Source: Antrihabitans auranticaus
Lineage (GTDB): Bacteria; Actinomycetota; Actinomycetes; Mycobacteriales; Mycobacteriaceae
Length of the DNA: 64,000 nt
Direction: 5' to 3'
NCBI RefSeq assembly: GCF_016481275.1
Contig: NZ_JAEMNW010000001.1
Coordinates: forward strand, 1,479,531-1,543,530
Under the pieces are notes generated by a model. That model searched no databases and was not told the origin of the DNA. It saw nothing but the letters and a program-made list of their open reading frames with translations. Numbering within the stretch: the stretch's first letter is position 1; each line of letters begins with the position of its first letter. A program made the position numbers and the translations under genes. Of the stretch, positions 53,334-63,201 are shown in pieces.

Positions 53334-54433
53334 CGCGCACCGGCTATGGCGAGTACCAACGGAACTAGCTGTACGTCCGCGAGCCCGTCCGCCGATGACG
53401 TGCACCGACCGGGTGCGATCATGTTCATCGCTGAACACACCTGGTTCGCGTTCGACTGCGAAATAGCAACGCTCGGTGGTGCATACGTCAGAGCGGGCTT
53501 GCCGCTGTGAGGGTCGGTCGAACGTTGGAAGGCTCCGGCAACCGGCGGAATCATCCGGATGATTTCCTCAATGGTGCCGACATTGGCGCCGATGAAATGA
53601 AGCAGTGGAACCGAGGCATCGAGGACCTGCAGGATAGGGCCGCCGAACTTGGTGGTGATGTCGTTGAGCCACGGGATGATGGCGCGAAGGTCATCAACGA
53701 TGGGCACCACCGGAGCCAGTACTTCTGAGTTCACCTGTTCGAGGACCACGGCAAATCGAGTAAGCATGTCCTTGATGTCGCCCCAACCGGTGGAAACGCT
53801 CGCCGACAGGGAGCTGAGCGCGTCGACTAGCGCCCCGATGTGCCCGATCGCGGCATCGGGTGAGTTCAGTGCCCTACCCAGCTTGTGGATCAGGTCGTTG
53901 ATCTGTGGCCCGGTGCCGGCGGTTGCATTGTCGAATGCGGTGATACCGTTGGCGATCCGGGCCTTTTCCGCAGGATCATCGGATCCGTTGAGTTCGTCAG
54001 CAAGTTCGCCGAGCGCGTTCAATGTTCGAGTCATACTCTTCGGCGTCAGCGTATGTGTGATGCACGTGTTCGGGTCCCAGTCCACACTCGCGTTGCCATC
54101 ACCGATTACGGCCAGGTTGCGGTTGGCCACAATCGTATCCGACACCGTGGTCGCAGATATGTTTCCGCGCAACGGATGGTCCGCATCTACATCGAAGTCG
54201 ACGCGCACTGCCTCGCCCTGCGGTTCGATATCGGTCACGGTGCCGACCGCCACGCCGAGCATAGTGACCTGGTTCCCGGTATAGAGACCGACAGCGTCGG
54301 GCATGAGGGCGCAGTAACTCTGAGTCCTTTTGGCGGGATCGAACACGATGAAGTAGGCGACGACCACGATTGCGCCTGTCACGATCACTCCAACGATCGA
54401 CATTAAACCGCGGGAAGCAAGCAGCCGTTCCAC
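53330..54433 (-). CDS. mceD: MceD-family protein
   Basis: 367 aa from the GTG at 54433, four bases after the mceC stop. Membrane anchor LMSIVGVIVTGAIVVVAYFI, MlaD domain (DAVGLYTGNQVTMLGVAVGT), then a long helical C-terminal domain ending in VPLVLAIAGAR. A longer frame reaches 54565 but its extra residues are not family-like. Confidence 0.92.
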   Translation of the reverse strand: MERLLASRGLMSIVGVIVTGAIVVVAYFIVFDPAKRTQSYCALMPDAVGLYTGNQVTMLGVAVGTVTDIEPQGEAVRVDFDVDADHPLRGNISATTVSDTIVANRNLAVIGDGNASVDWDPNTCITHTLTPKSMTRTLNALGELADELNGSDDPAEKARIANGITAFDNATAGTGPQINDLIHKLGRALNSPDAAIGHIGALVDALSSLSASVSTGWGDIKDMLTRFAVVLEQVNSEVLAPVVPIVDDLRAIIPWLNDITTKFGGPILQVLDASVPLLHFIGANVGTIEEIIRMIPPVAGAFQRSTDPHSGKPALTYAPPSVAISQSNANQVCSAMNMIAPGRCTSSADGLADVQLVPLVLAIAGAR

Positions 54434-54437
54434 TGTC

Positions 54438-55481
54438 TCAGCACGCCTTTCCGGGAACGGGTATGCATAGAGCAGGCGCCGCGATCGTGGCCGACGCTTG
54501 GTCGATAAGAACGCCACCTTGCGGAGAGACCACATGCTGTAGTCGCGATAGCAAGTCCTGCACACTCACGACGACTCCCCCGAGTTTTTCACTTAACCGC
54601 TGCATTTCGGGAATGGCTTCAGCAAGTTTGTGGGCCATCGGCTTCAACGTGGACTGCCACGTCGGCTCGAGCGCCGCGATGCGCGACAATACCTCGCCGA
54701 TCGTGGTGATAGCTTGATCGATCTCCGCTCGTTTGTCGATCGCGATCGTCTCCATCAGATTTATTCTCGTGATCATGTCGCCGAGTACCGATTTCGACGC
54801 ATTGACGGCGGTCAAATATTCGTCGACGAATGCCAACATTCGGGAAACGTCGTCGTTCTGCCTTTCGAGGACGTCGACAAGCGATTCGATCGCATTCCCT
54901 GTTCGTCGAATTCCCTCCGGGCTCGACGCGATCGCGGACTGCGCGGCCGCGAAATTCTTGCGTAAGGTTTCGCCGTCTACATCGGAGATAGGCGTAGCGG
55001 CATCCTGAAACACCTGCGACAGGCTGTACGGCAGCCGGACGTGGTCGGCTGGAATCGATCGTTTTCCCAACGCGGATGTGCCGGCCGGAGTGACGGCAAC
55101 GTAGTGGCCACCCACGATGGTGAGCATTCGGATGTCGAGCGTTGTCTGGTCGCCAAGGAAGACGTCACTATCGACAGTGAATGTCATGTGGACGGTGTCG
55201 GAGCGTAGCTCGAGCGATGTCACCTTCCCGACCGGCACTCCGGCGAGGCGAACGCCATCACCGACCTTGATCGACCCGGCTTCGGACAGGTCGGCGGTAT
55301 AGGTCGACTTGCCCAGTGGCACAACGAAGATGACAGCGCTAGCGACCAGGGCGAGCGCTACGACAACTGCACCTGCTATGCCCCAGCGCAACTCGTGCCG
55401 TTCGAGCGCTGCACCGTGCAGAATCGGCTTGTCGCTTGCGAAGCCAAACCTTCTGAGTGACCTTTGATTCAGCGTTTGCAT
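54438..55481 (-). CDS. mceC: MceC-family protein
   Basis: 347 aa. N-terminal cytoplasmic tail, anchor AGAVVVALALVASAVIFVVP, MlaD domain (GSIKVGDGVRLAGVPVGKVT), helical Mce domain, and a C-terminal CIPVPGKAC. Overlaps the end of mceB by 13 bases, so it is coupled. Confidence 0.92.
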   Translation of the reverse strand: MQTLNQRSLRRFGFASDKPILHGAALERHELRWGIAGAVVVALALVASAVIFVVPLGKSTYTADLSEAGSIKVGDGVRLAGVPVGKVTSLELRSDTVHMTFTVDSDVFLGDQTTLDIRMLTIVGGHYVAVTPAGTSALGKRSIPADHVRLPYSLSQVFQDAATPISDVDGETLRKNFAAAQSAIASSPEGIRRTGNAIESLVDVLERQNDDVSRMLAFVDEYLTAVNASKSVLGDMITRINLMETIAIDKRAEIDQAITTIGEVLSRIAALEPTWQSTLKPMAHKLAEAIPEMQRLSEKLGGVVVSVQDLLSRLQHVVSPQGGVLIDQASATIAAPALCIPVPGKAC

Positions 55482-56476
55482 ATCGATATCCTTTGCCCGC
55501 CGATAAGCACGTTAAGGGGTCCCGGAGCCGACGCGTTCCCGTTCGTGCAGGTGAAATTCACGCCCGGCCCGGTGTCAGGTATGAGGGCATTGAGCGATTG
55601 AAGCAGCGCAGGTAAGCGGCCCAGAACCTCGACCGCGTGCTGCGGATCGGGGAACAGCAACTTGATATCGGTGTCGAAATCGGGATTGGTCTCGGTTGTA
55701 AGCCCCAGGGTGGCAAGCAGATCGTTGATCGGCCCCAGGATGGGTGGAGCGATGAGGGCGAATTCGATAATGCTGCCGATCTTGTCGTGCAACGTGGCGA
55801 TCAAAGTCGAAAGTTTGGTGATCAGCGAGACCAGCTGCCCCGACTTCCCGCCGATCTTGTCGGAGACCGCCCTCAGGTTCGAGAAAAGGACCGAAATTAC
55901 GGCTTGGCGGTCGGTGACGTAGTTGCTCAGCGTCTCGATCGACTTAAGTGCCGGTCCGATTCCAGCGCCGTTACCTTCGATCACGGCGAGCATGGTCTCC
56001 GCGAATTGATTCAGGGCGCCCGGTGAGAATTCGGCGAGAACGGGTTCCAACCCGTTGAACAGTGCTGTGATATCGAACGACGGAATGGTCTGCGACGTTC
56101 CGATCGTCGTTCTCGCCGCTATCTCAGCAGCCGACACCGCCGGTTGCTGGATATCGACGTACCGTTGGCCAGTGAGATTCTGATAGCGGATCGCGAGTTT
56201 GCTCGTGTCATAGATCGCTCGCTCGCGTTGCAGGGTGAATCTCACCACCGCCTGATTTGCGTCAAGCTCGATCGACTGCACCTTGCCGACTTGTACGCCG
56301 TACATGCGCACGTCGTCGCCGGACTTGAGTCCGTTAGCGTCGGTGAAAACGGCAGCGTAATCATGCGTGTCTCCCGACACTGGCCGTTTGACCGCTTGGA
56401 CCACGAACGCCAGCAACACAGCGATGACGACCGTGAACAATGTCAACTTCCACGCGACCTGGAAGACTGGTTTCAT
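55469..56476 (-). CDS. mceB: MceB-family protein
   Basis: 335 aa from the ATG at 56476, which overlaps the mceA stop (ATGA); the frame is open further upstream but that part is a shadow of mceA. Anchor LTLFTVVIAVLLAFVVQAVK, MlaD domain (ANGLKSGDDVRMYGVQVGKV), QNLTGQRYVDIQQ, and a C-terminal Cys pair region (FTCTNGNA ... RISICKR). Confidence 0.92.
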   Translation of the reverse strand: MKPVFQVAWKLTLFTVVIAVLLAFVVQAVKRPVSGDTHDYAAVFTDANGLKSGDDVRMYGVQVGKVQSIELDANQAVVRFTLQRERAIYDTSKLAIRYQNLTGQRYVDIQQPAVSAAEIAARTTIGTSQTIPSFDITALFNGLEPVLAEFSPGALNQFAETMLAVIEGNGAGIGPALKSIETLSNYVTDRQAVISVLFSNLRAVSDKIGGKSGQLVSLITKLSTLIATLHDKIGSIIEFALIAPPILGPINDLLATLGLTTETNPDFDTDIKLLFPDPQHAVEVLGRLPALLQSLNALIPDTGPGVNFTCTNGNASAPGPLNVLIGGQRISICKR

Positions 56477-57522
56477 CGCGCGCCTCCCGCTAGGGGAGCC
56501 GAAGAGGTCCCGAGCAGTGGTACCGACAACGCTGGGACTCCACGCAGCGTCAGCGCCAGGTTGAGTATCGGTCCGTCCGGTGTTTCGGTGAACGAGTTGT
56601 CCAGTCGGTCCAGTATTTCGCGGAGCTGGGAGCCGGATAGTTGCGGAGAGGGCACCATCTGACTCGTGATGTTCAGAATCGGTGTCAGCATGTCGGCGTA
56701 GCCGGTGAGGTAACGCTGCGCTGTGAAGAGCGTGTCGGCGACCGCCGGAAAGAAATCCTTCGCGATGGTGTTCACACCGGTGTCGAACAGATCGCGCTGG
56801 GTTCTCAACACTTCGATGTTTTTGAAGCGGTCCAGCAGCTTGACGGTGCCATCGATAAGCTCGGCGGCGCCCGTCAGCGTAGATCCATATTGACCGAGCA
56901 GGAAAGAGACGGGGTATTTCTGTGTGTCGGCGAGGTTCTGACCGGTCGCGATCATGGCTTCGATTAGCGGGGTGAACCACCCGAGGTTAGCGGCAACCCT
57001 CGTCAGGTTTTCGGCGAGTTGCGGGGTGAGCACCTCGGTGCTCGTCTGCGAGAGGGACCGGATAAGCGCACCCATGGTGGCGTCTTGCGCCCTAGCCGGA
57101 TCGTCGCTGAGATCGACTATTTCGTTCTCCTGCAACGGCGAACCGCCGTCCCTGCGTTTCAGCTCGACCTCGCTGATCCCGAAGAGATTTGCCGGTGCGT
57201 AGTCGATGGCGAGGTTGTCGGTGACGCCGAAAAGCCGTGACTGGTTCAGCTTCAAAGTGATCAGCTGTCGCCCGGCCTCCCCACTGTCAATCGCGGCAAT
57301 CGAGCCGACGTTCACTCCATCGAGACGGACCTGGGTACCTGGCGCGATACCGTCCCCGATCCGATCCGTCTGTAAAACGATCTCCATCCGGTTGTCCCCG
57401 CGGGCATTGTCGATCACGATCCACGAGATCGCGACCACCGCGACCACCGCTAGAGCAAGCACACCCGTTACTTGTGAGCGGCGCTTAGTGGTCGATACGC
57501 CTGGAATTCCGTATATCGGCAT
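56473..57522 (-). CDS. mceA: MceA-family protein
   Basis: 349 aa, first of the six Mce subunits. Anchor TGVLALAVVAVVAISWIVID, MlaD domain (DRIGDGIAPGTQVRLDGVNV), PANLFGISEVELKRRDGG, then the helical domain with LLDRFKNIEVLRTQRDLFDT. Starts five bases after the yrbEB stop. Confidence 0.92.
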   Translation of the reverse strand: MPIYGIPGVSTTKRRSQVTGVLALAVVAVVAISWIVIDNARGDNRMEIVLQTDRIGDGIAPGTQVRLDGVNVGSIAAIDSGEAGRQLITLKLNQSRLFGVTDNLAIDYAPANLFGISEVELKRRDGGSPLQENEIVDLSDDPARAQDATMGALIRSLSQTSTEVLTPQLAENLTRVAANLGWFTPLIEAMIATGQNLADTQKYPVSFLLGQYGSTLTGAAELIDGTVKLLDRFKNIEVLRTQRDLFDTGVNTIAKDFFPAVADTLFTAQRYLTGYADMLTPILNITSQMVPSPQLSGSQLREILDRLDNSFTETPDGPILNLALTLRGVPALSVPLLGTSSAPLAGGAR

Positions 57523-57526
57523 AGCC

Positions 57527-58393
57527 CTAACCTGTGAATTCGATCGATGAATTGAAACCCCACAGCGCGAGGGTCAGCAACATGTCGAGGGCGATGATCG
57601 CCACGAAGCTCGCGCGAACAGCCCGACCAGATGCAATACCCACCCCCTCCGGCCCGCCGGTCGCGAAAAAGCCTTGGTAACAATGGATCAGAATGACGGC
57701 GATGCAGAAGACGAGCACTTTGATCACCGCTGCGGTCACGTCCCAGCCACTGATGAACTGAAAGAAATAGTGGTCGTATACACCGGAGGCTTGTCCGTGC
57801 AGCAAAACGATGACCAAGCTGCAGGAGAAATAGCTCAGGATCAACGCGATCAGAAACGTCGGAACGATCGCGATTGCCCCGGCGATCACCTTGGTCGTGA
57901 CAACGAAAGGTATCGACCGCAGGCCCATCGCTTCCAGCGCATCGATTTCCTCAGAGATTCGCATCGATCCGATCTGAGCAGTCATCCGACATCCGGCCTG
58001 GGCCGCGAATCCGATGCCGGCAGCGATCGGGGCCAACTCGCGAGTGTTCGCGAATGCCGAGACGAGGCCGGTGACGGGGCCCATTCCAATGATGTCGAGG
58101 GTCGCAAACGATTCGATCCCGACCGAACCGCCCATCACCAGGCCGAGCACGATCAGCATCGGAACAGTGCCACCGCCCACGATGATCGACCCGCGCCCCC
58201 ACGTCATGTCCGTGATGGTGCGCATTGTCTCGGCGCGATACCGCTTGAGCGTCATCGGGATCGACGACAGGGCTTGCCACACGAAACTCAAGACGAAGCC
58301 GATTGTTTCTACCGGTGCCGAGGACCTGCCGCGTTTGCCGAGGATCCGTTTCGCCAAGCCGACGTGCTTGGGTGCATAACCGGACGGGGGCAT
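57527..58393 (-). CDS. yrbEB: YrbEB/MlaE-family ABC permease
   Basis: 288 aa with about five to six membrane segments. The MlaE hallmark EIDALEAMGLRSIPFVVTTK is present, as is TRELAPIAAGIGFAAQAGCR. The ATG at 58393 overlaps the yrbEA stop by one base (TGATG). With YrbEA it forms the membrane part of the Mce importer; the ATPase (Mkl-type) is not in the window. Confidence 0.93.
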   Translation of the reverse strand: MPPSGYAPKHVGLAKRILGKRGRSSAPVETIGFVLSFVWQALSSIPMTLKRYRAETMRTITDMTWGRGSIIVGGGTVPMLIVLGLVMGGSVGIESFATLDIIGMGPVTGLVSAFANTRELAPIAAGIGFAAQAGCRMTAQIGSMRISEEIDALEAMGLRSIPFVVTTKVIAGAIAIVPTFLIALILSYFSCSLVIVLLHGQASGVYDHYFFQFISGWDVTAAVIKVLVFCIAVILIHCYQGFFATGGPEGVGIASGRAVRASFVAIIALDMLLTLALWGFNSSIEFTG

Positions 58394-59265
58394 CAGGCTA
58401 GCCTCACTGGAATGAACATCGTGACCAATTGAGTGATCAATAAGTTCACGATGGTGATCGAGACTACTGACAGAACCACAGCGGCATTTACGCCGTCGGC
58501 GACACCGCGTGGACCACCCTTTGCTTCGAGCCCGCGCTGACAGGCAATCACTACGACAAGAAACCCGAAAATCATTGATTTGAGGACGGATACCCATACG
58601 TCGGCGAGGGTCACAAACGAACCGAACGTTCCCCAGTAACTACCCGGTGTCACGTCTTGTCCACCGACCGCCACAGCGTAGCCAGCCGACACGCCGACGA
58701 AGATGATCAGGATATTCAGCATCGGCGCAACAATCACCATCGCGACCATGCGCGGAATGACTAGCCGGTGTATAGGGCTGATGCCCATTGTGCGCAAAGC
58801 ATCGATTTCCTCGCGAATGTTGCGGGCGCCCAGATCCGCTGCGATCGCCGCGGCGCCGGCGCCGCCCAACAGCAGACCTGTCGCCAACGGGGCGCCCTGT
58901 TTGATCACCCCGAGGCCGCTGGCGGCTCCCAGTAGAGAATCCGCGCCGAGCTGATGAATCAGGTTACCGACCTGCACCGAGACGATCACGCCGAACGGCA
59001 CCGCCATCAGGATCGCTGGTAGCGCCGTCACAGTGATCAGATACCAGCACTGTTGAAGCATCTCTCGCCACTGAAACTTCAAACTGACAATATCGCGGCC
59101 CGCGCCACCGACGGACTCCCTGGCGACGTCCACTGCTCGACCGAACGTCCGCAAGCTCGAGACGACCGAGTCGGAGAAATTCTTTCGCACGATCCTTACA
59201 TATGGGGCAGCTACCCTGTCTGGAGCGCCTCGCGTAGCGGTCGCATGTACATTTGCATCCGTCAT
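58393..59265 (-). CDS. yrbEA: YrbEA/MlaE-family ABC permease
   Basis: 290 aa. Cytoplasmic N-terminal helix, membrane segments and the MlaE motif EIDALRTMGISPIHRLVIPR with GAAAIAADLGARNIREE before it. TAAGGA lies immediately before the ATG at 59265. First gene of the yrbE-mce block; 168 bases separate it from the monooxygenase stop, so a second promoter is possible. Confidence 0.93.
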   Translation of the reverse strand: MTDANVHATATRGAPDRVAAPYVRIVRKNFSDSVVSSLRTFGRAVDVARESVGGAGRDIVSLKFQWREMLQQCWYLITVTALPAILMAVPFGVIVSVQVGNLIHQLGADSLLGAASGLGVIKQGAPLATGLLLGGAGAAAIAADLGARNIREEIDALRTMGISPIHRLVIPRMVAMVIVAPMLNILIIFVGVSAGYAVAVGGQDVTPGSYWGTFGSFVTLADVWVSVLKSMIFGFLVVVIACQRGLEAKGGPRGVADGVNAAVVLSVVSITIVNLLITQLVTMFIPVRLA

Positions 59266-59433
59266 TCCTTACCCCTAGATTTCGGCTGAATTAATCGCAC
59301 ATAAATCGCCGTCTATGAGGGACCAAAACGGCGGCCGGCACGGATGACCCAGCAGGCTGGGGAACATCGTCAGACTTTCGCAGGAGTGCTGCTGGATCAG
59401 CCGCGCACCCACAATCGAACGTGCTTAGTCGAG

Positions 59434-61029
59434 TCACTGGTCGCCATTCTCGACGCGCCGTGTTGAGGTTATTCCGGCCGGGATGGCGGGCCGAAGCGTT
59501 TCTATGCCGTAGACGTAGTCGTTCAGGTCGTAGTGGCGGTTCTGCCAGTACATTTCGCCATGGGTGGACGGCCGAAATGGCGAATCTCCGTGGTGGTCGA
59601 GGTAATACGTGTTCGACCCCGCGCATGTTGGGGTGAACAACATGTTCGATTCTTGTCGCTTCAAGCATTTCTTGAAGTACGCATCGTGGACGTTTCGGCG
59701 GATTTCGCAACTTGTAGCACCACGTTTGTTCGCCTCACCGATTGCCCGGCTCAGGTGAGCTGTGGTGGCCTCGATCATCCAGATGTAGGAACCGAGCACA
59801 AACCCGTAAGGCCCGATGACAAGGAATAAGTTAGGAAAGTCCGGGATCGACACACCATGATAGGCCTGGAATCGATTATTTTGCCAGAATTCTCCGAGCT
59901 CTAGACCGCCGCGTCCGACAACCGGGAAAGGCGGCATCGACCCTTTGTCCCACAGCTTGAAACCTGTGGCACAGATCAGCACGTCGAACTCGTGCTCGAT
60001 TCCGTCGACCGTCACGACACCCTTCTCAGTGACCCGCTCGATGGATTCGGTCACCAAGCTCACGTTGTCGCGATTGAAGGTCTTCAGATACGTGTTCGAC
60101 ATGGACGGACGCTTGCAGCCGAACCCATACTGCGGGATCAATTTCTCGCGGGTGACCGGGTCGTCGACCTGGGAGCGCATCCATTTGCGCATCTGATGCT
60201 CCGTTGCGCGTCTGCTGAGGTCGTTCAGCCACGCCGGTCCCACCAGCATGGTGCTCATAGCGAGTTCTGTTCCGACCGTGCCGACAGCGCGGAATGCGGA
60301 CCGAAGAGTTCGACGGCCCAGAATTCGTCGACCACGAGACCCGATCTCCGCGTCGGGTTTAGGACCCAACCAGATCGGCGTTCGCTGAAACACCGTGAGT
60401 CTGCCGACCTGCTCGGCGATCGCCGGCACCAGTTGCAACGAGGTCGCGCCGGTGCCAATGACAGCGACCCGTTTTCCCGTGAGATCCACGTCGTGATCCC
60501 ACAGTGCGGTGTGCATCAACGAACCTGCAAACGAATCGAGTCCGTCGATGTCGGGCAGCTTCGGCCGCTCGAGCCCACCGACGGCGGGAACCAGGAACCG
60601 GCACGTGATCTGTTCCCCGCCGTCGGTACGCAGCCGCCAAAGGTTCTGCGTCTCATCGAATTGAGCGTGTTCGATCTTGGTGTTCACGCGTAACTTCTCA
60701 CGCAGGCCGTGCTTGGCGACAATGTCTTTCGCATACCGAAGTAACTCCGCGCCTGGGGCGAAAACGCGCGACCAATCTGCTCGCTGTTCGAAGGAGAAGC
60801 TGTAGATGAACGACGGGATGTCCACTGCCACACCAGGATAAGTGTTGGCCAGCCAAGTCCCTCCGACGTCGCCCCATTTCTCCACTATCAGGTAGTCGTG
60901 GATGCCTTTACGCTGCAGGGCGATAGCGGAGGCAATTCCACCGAACCCGGCCCCGATGACGACGACTTCGTGATCGGGAACCTCTTCTTCAGAACTGGCC
61001 GTCGTCTCGACTTGCGTACTCGAGGTCAT
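59434..61029 (-). CDS. Class B flavin monooxygenase (Baeyer-Villiger type)
   Basis: 531 aa. FAD site VVVIGAGFGGIASAIAL, NADPH site VAVIGTGATSLQLVPAIAEQ, and the Baeyer-Villiger fingerprint FAGSLMHTALWDHD (FxGxxxHxxxWD). It inserts oxygen next to ketones or oxidises heteroatoms. It is 30 bases downstream of the PF10118 hydrolase and upstream of yrbEA on the same strand, so it should act on the lipid imported by this Mce system. The specific substrate is unknown. Confidence 0.9.
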   Translation of the reverse strand: MTSSTQVETTASSEEEVPDHEVVVIGAGFGGIASAIALQRKGIHDYLIVEKWGDVGGTWLANTYPGVAVDIPSFIYSFSFEQRADWSRVFAPGAELLRYAKDIVAKHGLREKLRVNTKIEHAQFDETQNLWRLRTDGGEQITCRFLVPAVGGLERPKLPDIDGLDSFAGSLMHTALWDHDVDLTGKRVAVIGTGATSLQLVPAIAEQVGRLTVFQRTPIWLGPKPDAEIGSRGRRILGRRTLRSAFRAVGTVGTELAMSTMLVGPAWLNDLSRRATEHQMRKWMRSQVDDPVTREKLIPQYGFGCKRPSMSNTYLKTFNRDNVSLVTESIERVTEKGVVTVDGIEHEFDVLICATGFKLWDKGSMPPFPVVGRGGLELGEFWQNNRFQAYHGVSIPDFPNLFLVIGPYGFVLGSYIWMIEATTAHLSRAIGEANKRGATSCEIRRNVHDAYFKKCLKRQESNMLFTPTCAGSNTYYLDHHGDSPFRPSTHGEMYWQNRHYDLNDYVYGIETLRPAIPAGITSTRRVENGDQ

Positions 61030-61059
61030 GCGCGGGATCCTGTCGTTGTCAGTTTTTCA

Positions 61060-61959
61060 TTATTTGAGATGGTCGACGAGAGTGCCCTCGGCACCGAACA
61101 ATTCAGCGCGCCAGTACGCCAGAAGCGCCTCGTTGTCGATGTCGGACGGGTGGAAGCCCGGCTTCATATAGCGCAGCAGGGGTGGCGTCAACCCTTTGAA
61201 AAGCGGCCCTCGCAGCGTCGCGACAGTTCCGCGTGCAATCCGCACCGGATTGCGCCCATCGGGATCCTGGACCAGCGACACCAACGTCGCCACAGCGATG
61301 AGTGGGAATGCAAGGCTGGACATTCCCGCCATCATCGCAATCCGCAACCACTCGGGACCGCCGACGGTCTTGTAAACATCGAAAGCCACCGCCTTGTGCT
61401 CGACCTCTTCGAGTGCATGCCACATCAGCAGGTTCTTGACCTCCGGATCGTGGGCCATGTCTTGCACCTCTTGATTCGACAGGATGCGCTCAGCGAGGAT
61501 CGCCGTGAAGTGCTCAGCGGCCGCGGTCATCGCCAAAGGCATGAGGCTGGGTAGCCAATCTTCCAAGCGCTGAATCGGCTTGAAGACTGCATTCATGAAC
61601 TTGGTGCTGTAACCGATCTCCACGAGCTTGTCGTTGAGGGAACGATGTTCTTGTCCGTGCGACATCTCCTGACCGATGAAGCCGCGAATCTGCTGGCGTA
61701 AAGCAGGGTCCTTGATCTGGTCGCTGTATCGGCGCACCGACCGGATGAACAACTCCTCGCCAGGTGGAAACGACATCGATAGCATCGCGATCAGGTGGCT
61801 GAAAACGAGGTCGTTGTTCGCGAAGTGGCGCACCATCGGAGTTGGCTCGCCGAATTCGAACTTGATTCGGCGGAGCTTGACTCGGTCCACCGGGGCGATT
61901 GGTGCGGGCTTGCCGTGGTCGGCCGGATTCAGAGAAGTGGATCTGCGAGCCGTAGTCAT
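61060..61959 (-). CDS. PF10118-type predicted metal-dependent hydrolase
   Basis: 299 aa from the ATG at 61959, which has GGAGGA nine bases upstream (an ATG at 61992 lacks one). The middle contains His/Glu clusters typical of the family: FIGQEMSHGQEHRSLND, AAAEHFTAIL and MWHALEEVEHKAVAFDVYKT, resembling a ferritin-like di-metal helical bundle. Biochemistry of the family is poorly known. It often accompanies flavin monooxygenases in actinobacteria. First gene of the whole minus-strand lipid locus. A broken paralogue is at 43533-43873. Confidence 0.86.
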   Translation of the reverse strand: MTTARRSTSLNPADHGKPAPIAPVDRVKLRRIKFEFGEPTPMVRHFANNDLVFSHLIAMLSMSFPPGEELFIRSVRRYSDQIKDPALRQQIRGFIGQEMSHGQEHRSLNDKLVEIGYSTKFMNAVFKPIQRLEDWLPSLMPLAMTAAAEHFTAILAERILSNQEVQDMAHDPEVKNLLMWHALEEVEHKAVAFDVYKTVGGPEWLRIAMMAGMSSLAFPLIAVATLVSLVQDPDGRNPVRIARGTVATLRGPLFKGLTPPLLRYMKPGFHPSDIDNEALLAYWRAELFGAEGTLVDHLK

Positions 61960-63201
61960 TGGTATTCCTCCAGTAGATACGTTTGATATCACACACTGTG
62001 AACGCAGTATGCGTTGGGCCTCATCGGGAGCGTCAACGACGGCTCCTTGTGGTCGCCGGCACCCGGAACAGCAACGCGCGACGCCGCTGCCTTCCGCCGC
62101 ACAAGCTCGTCTACTGCCGGTTCGAGCTTCTCAGAACAGTACATGTATGCGGTACCCCATGTCACGTACTTTTTTCAGAAAAACTAGACAAGCCCGCTGA
62201 CCGCCTTAGTCATTTCAGCGAACAACGGCGGCCGATTCGCCCCGGGCAAACTACCCTGAAGCTGAATTCTGTTGTGCTCCCATATCATTGAAACCTATCG
62301 AAGTACATGCACCAAACACTTGCGTGCGAAGCCGACGTTCACCCGGGGTTGGGAACCGAAGGTACCGCAATGCAGCCGAAGTGCGAGAGATCTAGCCGAC
62401 AACTGTCGCCGACGTACACGACCCGGGCGACAGTTCTGCCCGTTCGAGGGCATCCGAGACTACCGTTTCTGTGGATCGCGACAGCTGATTCTTCGCCCGT
62501 GCGGCAACCGAATTGGGTGCCGACGCGGCGTACCGCTGGCCGCGAGTTAGGCCCGGTTCGACCCCAGAACGCTGGTAGACCAGCGGTATCGAACATTGCA
62601 AACCCACTCGGACTTTGCTGGTCCACCGCTCCGGCAGGCCAAAGTGAATTCGAGCCGTCGCAGTTGTCTACCAATCGCGGAGGCAGCTTTGCCTTACGGC
62701 ATGAGACTGACGATGTAACCGTTCAACCTAGATTCAAGCGCATTCGAGATCATCTAAAGGACACGAGTACGGCCCCCCACTGGACTGGAGGCCGATCGTC
62801 ACCTGGCGGTTCCTCGCCGTTTGTTGGACTAACGGGCAAAACGAGACGAACAAGCCGCTACCTCAGCACGAGCATGCAGGCGGTCCGCTTGGCTCCAGCC
62901 GAAGAGGTCGAGCGATTCGCGGCCAGTTCAACCAAGGAGAGCCGGCCAGCGATGCAAACGAAGCGCTCACTCCGACTGATACAGATCCAACTCCGCAGTC
63001 GACTACCGTTCTCCATCTGCACTATTCCGCACAGGCAACGGCAGTATCGAAGTCCACAGGGGTGAGGCAAAGTCGATAGTCAGGTGGGTTGAGCTGCGGG
63101 TTTGATATGCGACACGCCGAAGAATTCAGGTTTGGGCGCAGGCGCGGCGGGACCGTTGATCATGAAGGTTCCTATGCCGTCTGATCCTCGGAGAGCCCGC
63201 C
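61960..63201. other. About 1.2 kb without a recognisable gene
   Basis: Upstream region of the lipid locus followed by decayed sequence. A plus-strand frame of about 250 codons (62307-63065) is open but its composition is not protein-like and no motif is seen. The left end of the ISAs1 element should lie here; CAGGGGTGAGG near 63057 is a candidate, unproven because the right end is outside the window. Confidence 0.45.

Noticed and set aside
62307-63065. Possible 250-aa gene upstream of the ISAs1 element
   Set aside because: Composition dominated by Arg, Ser, Pro and Thr with no motif or ribosome-binding site; likely chance open frame in decayed DNA.
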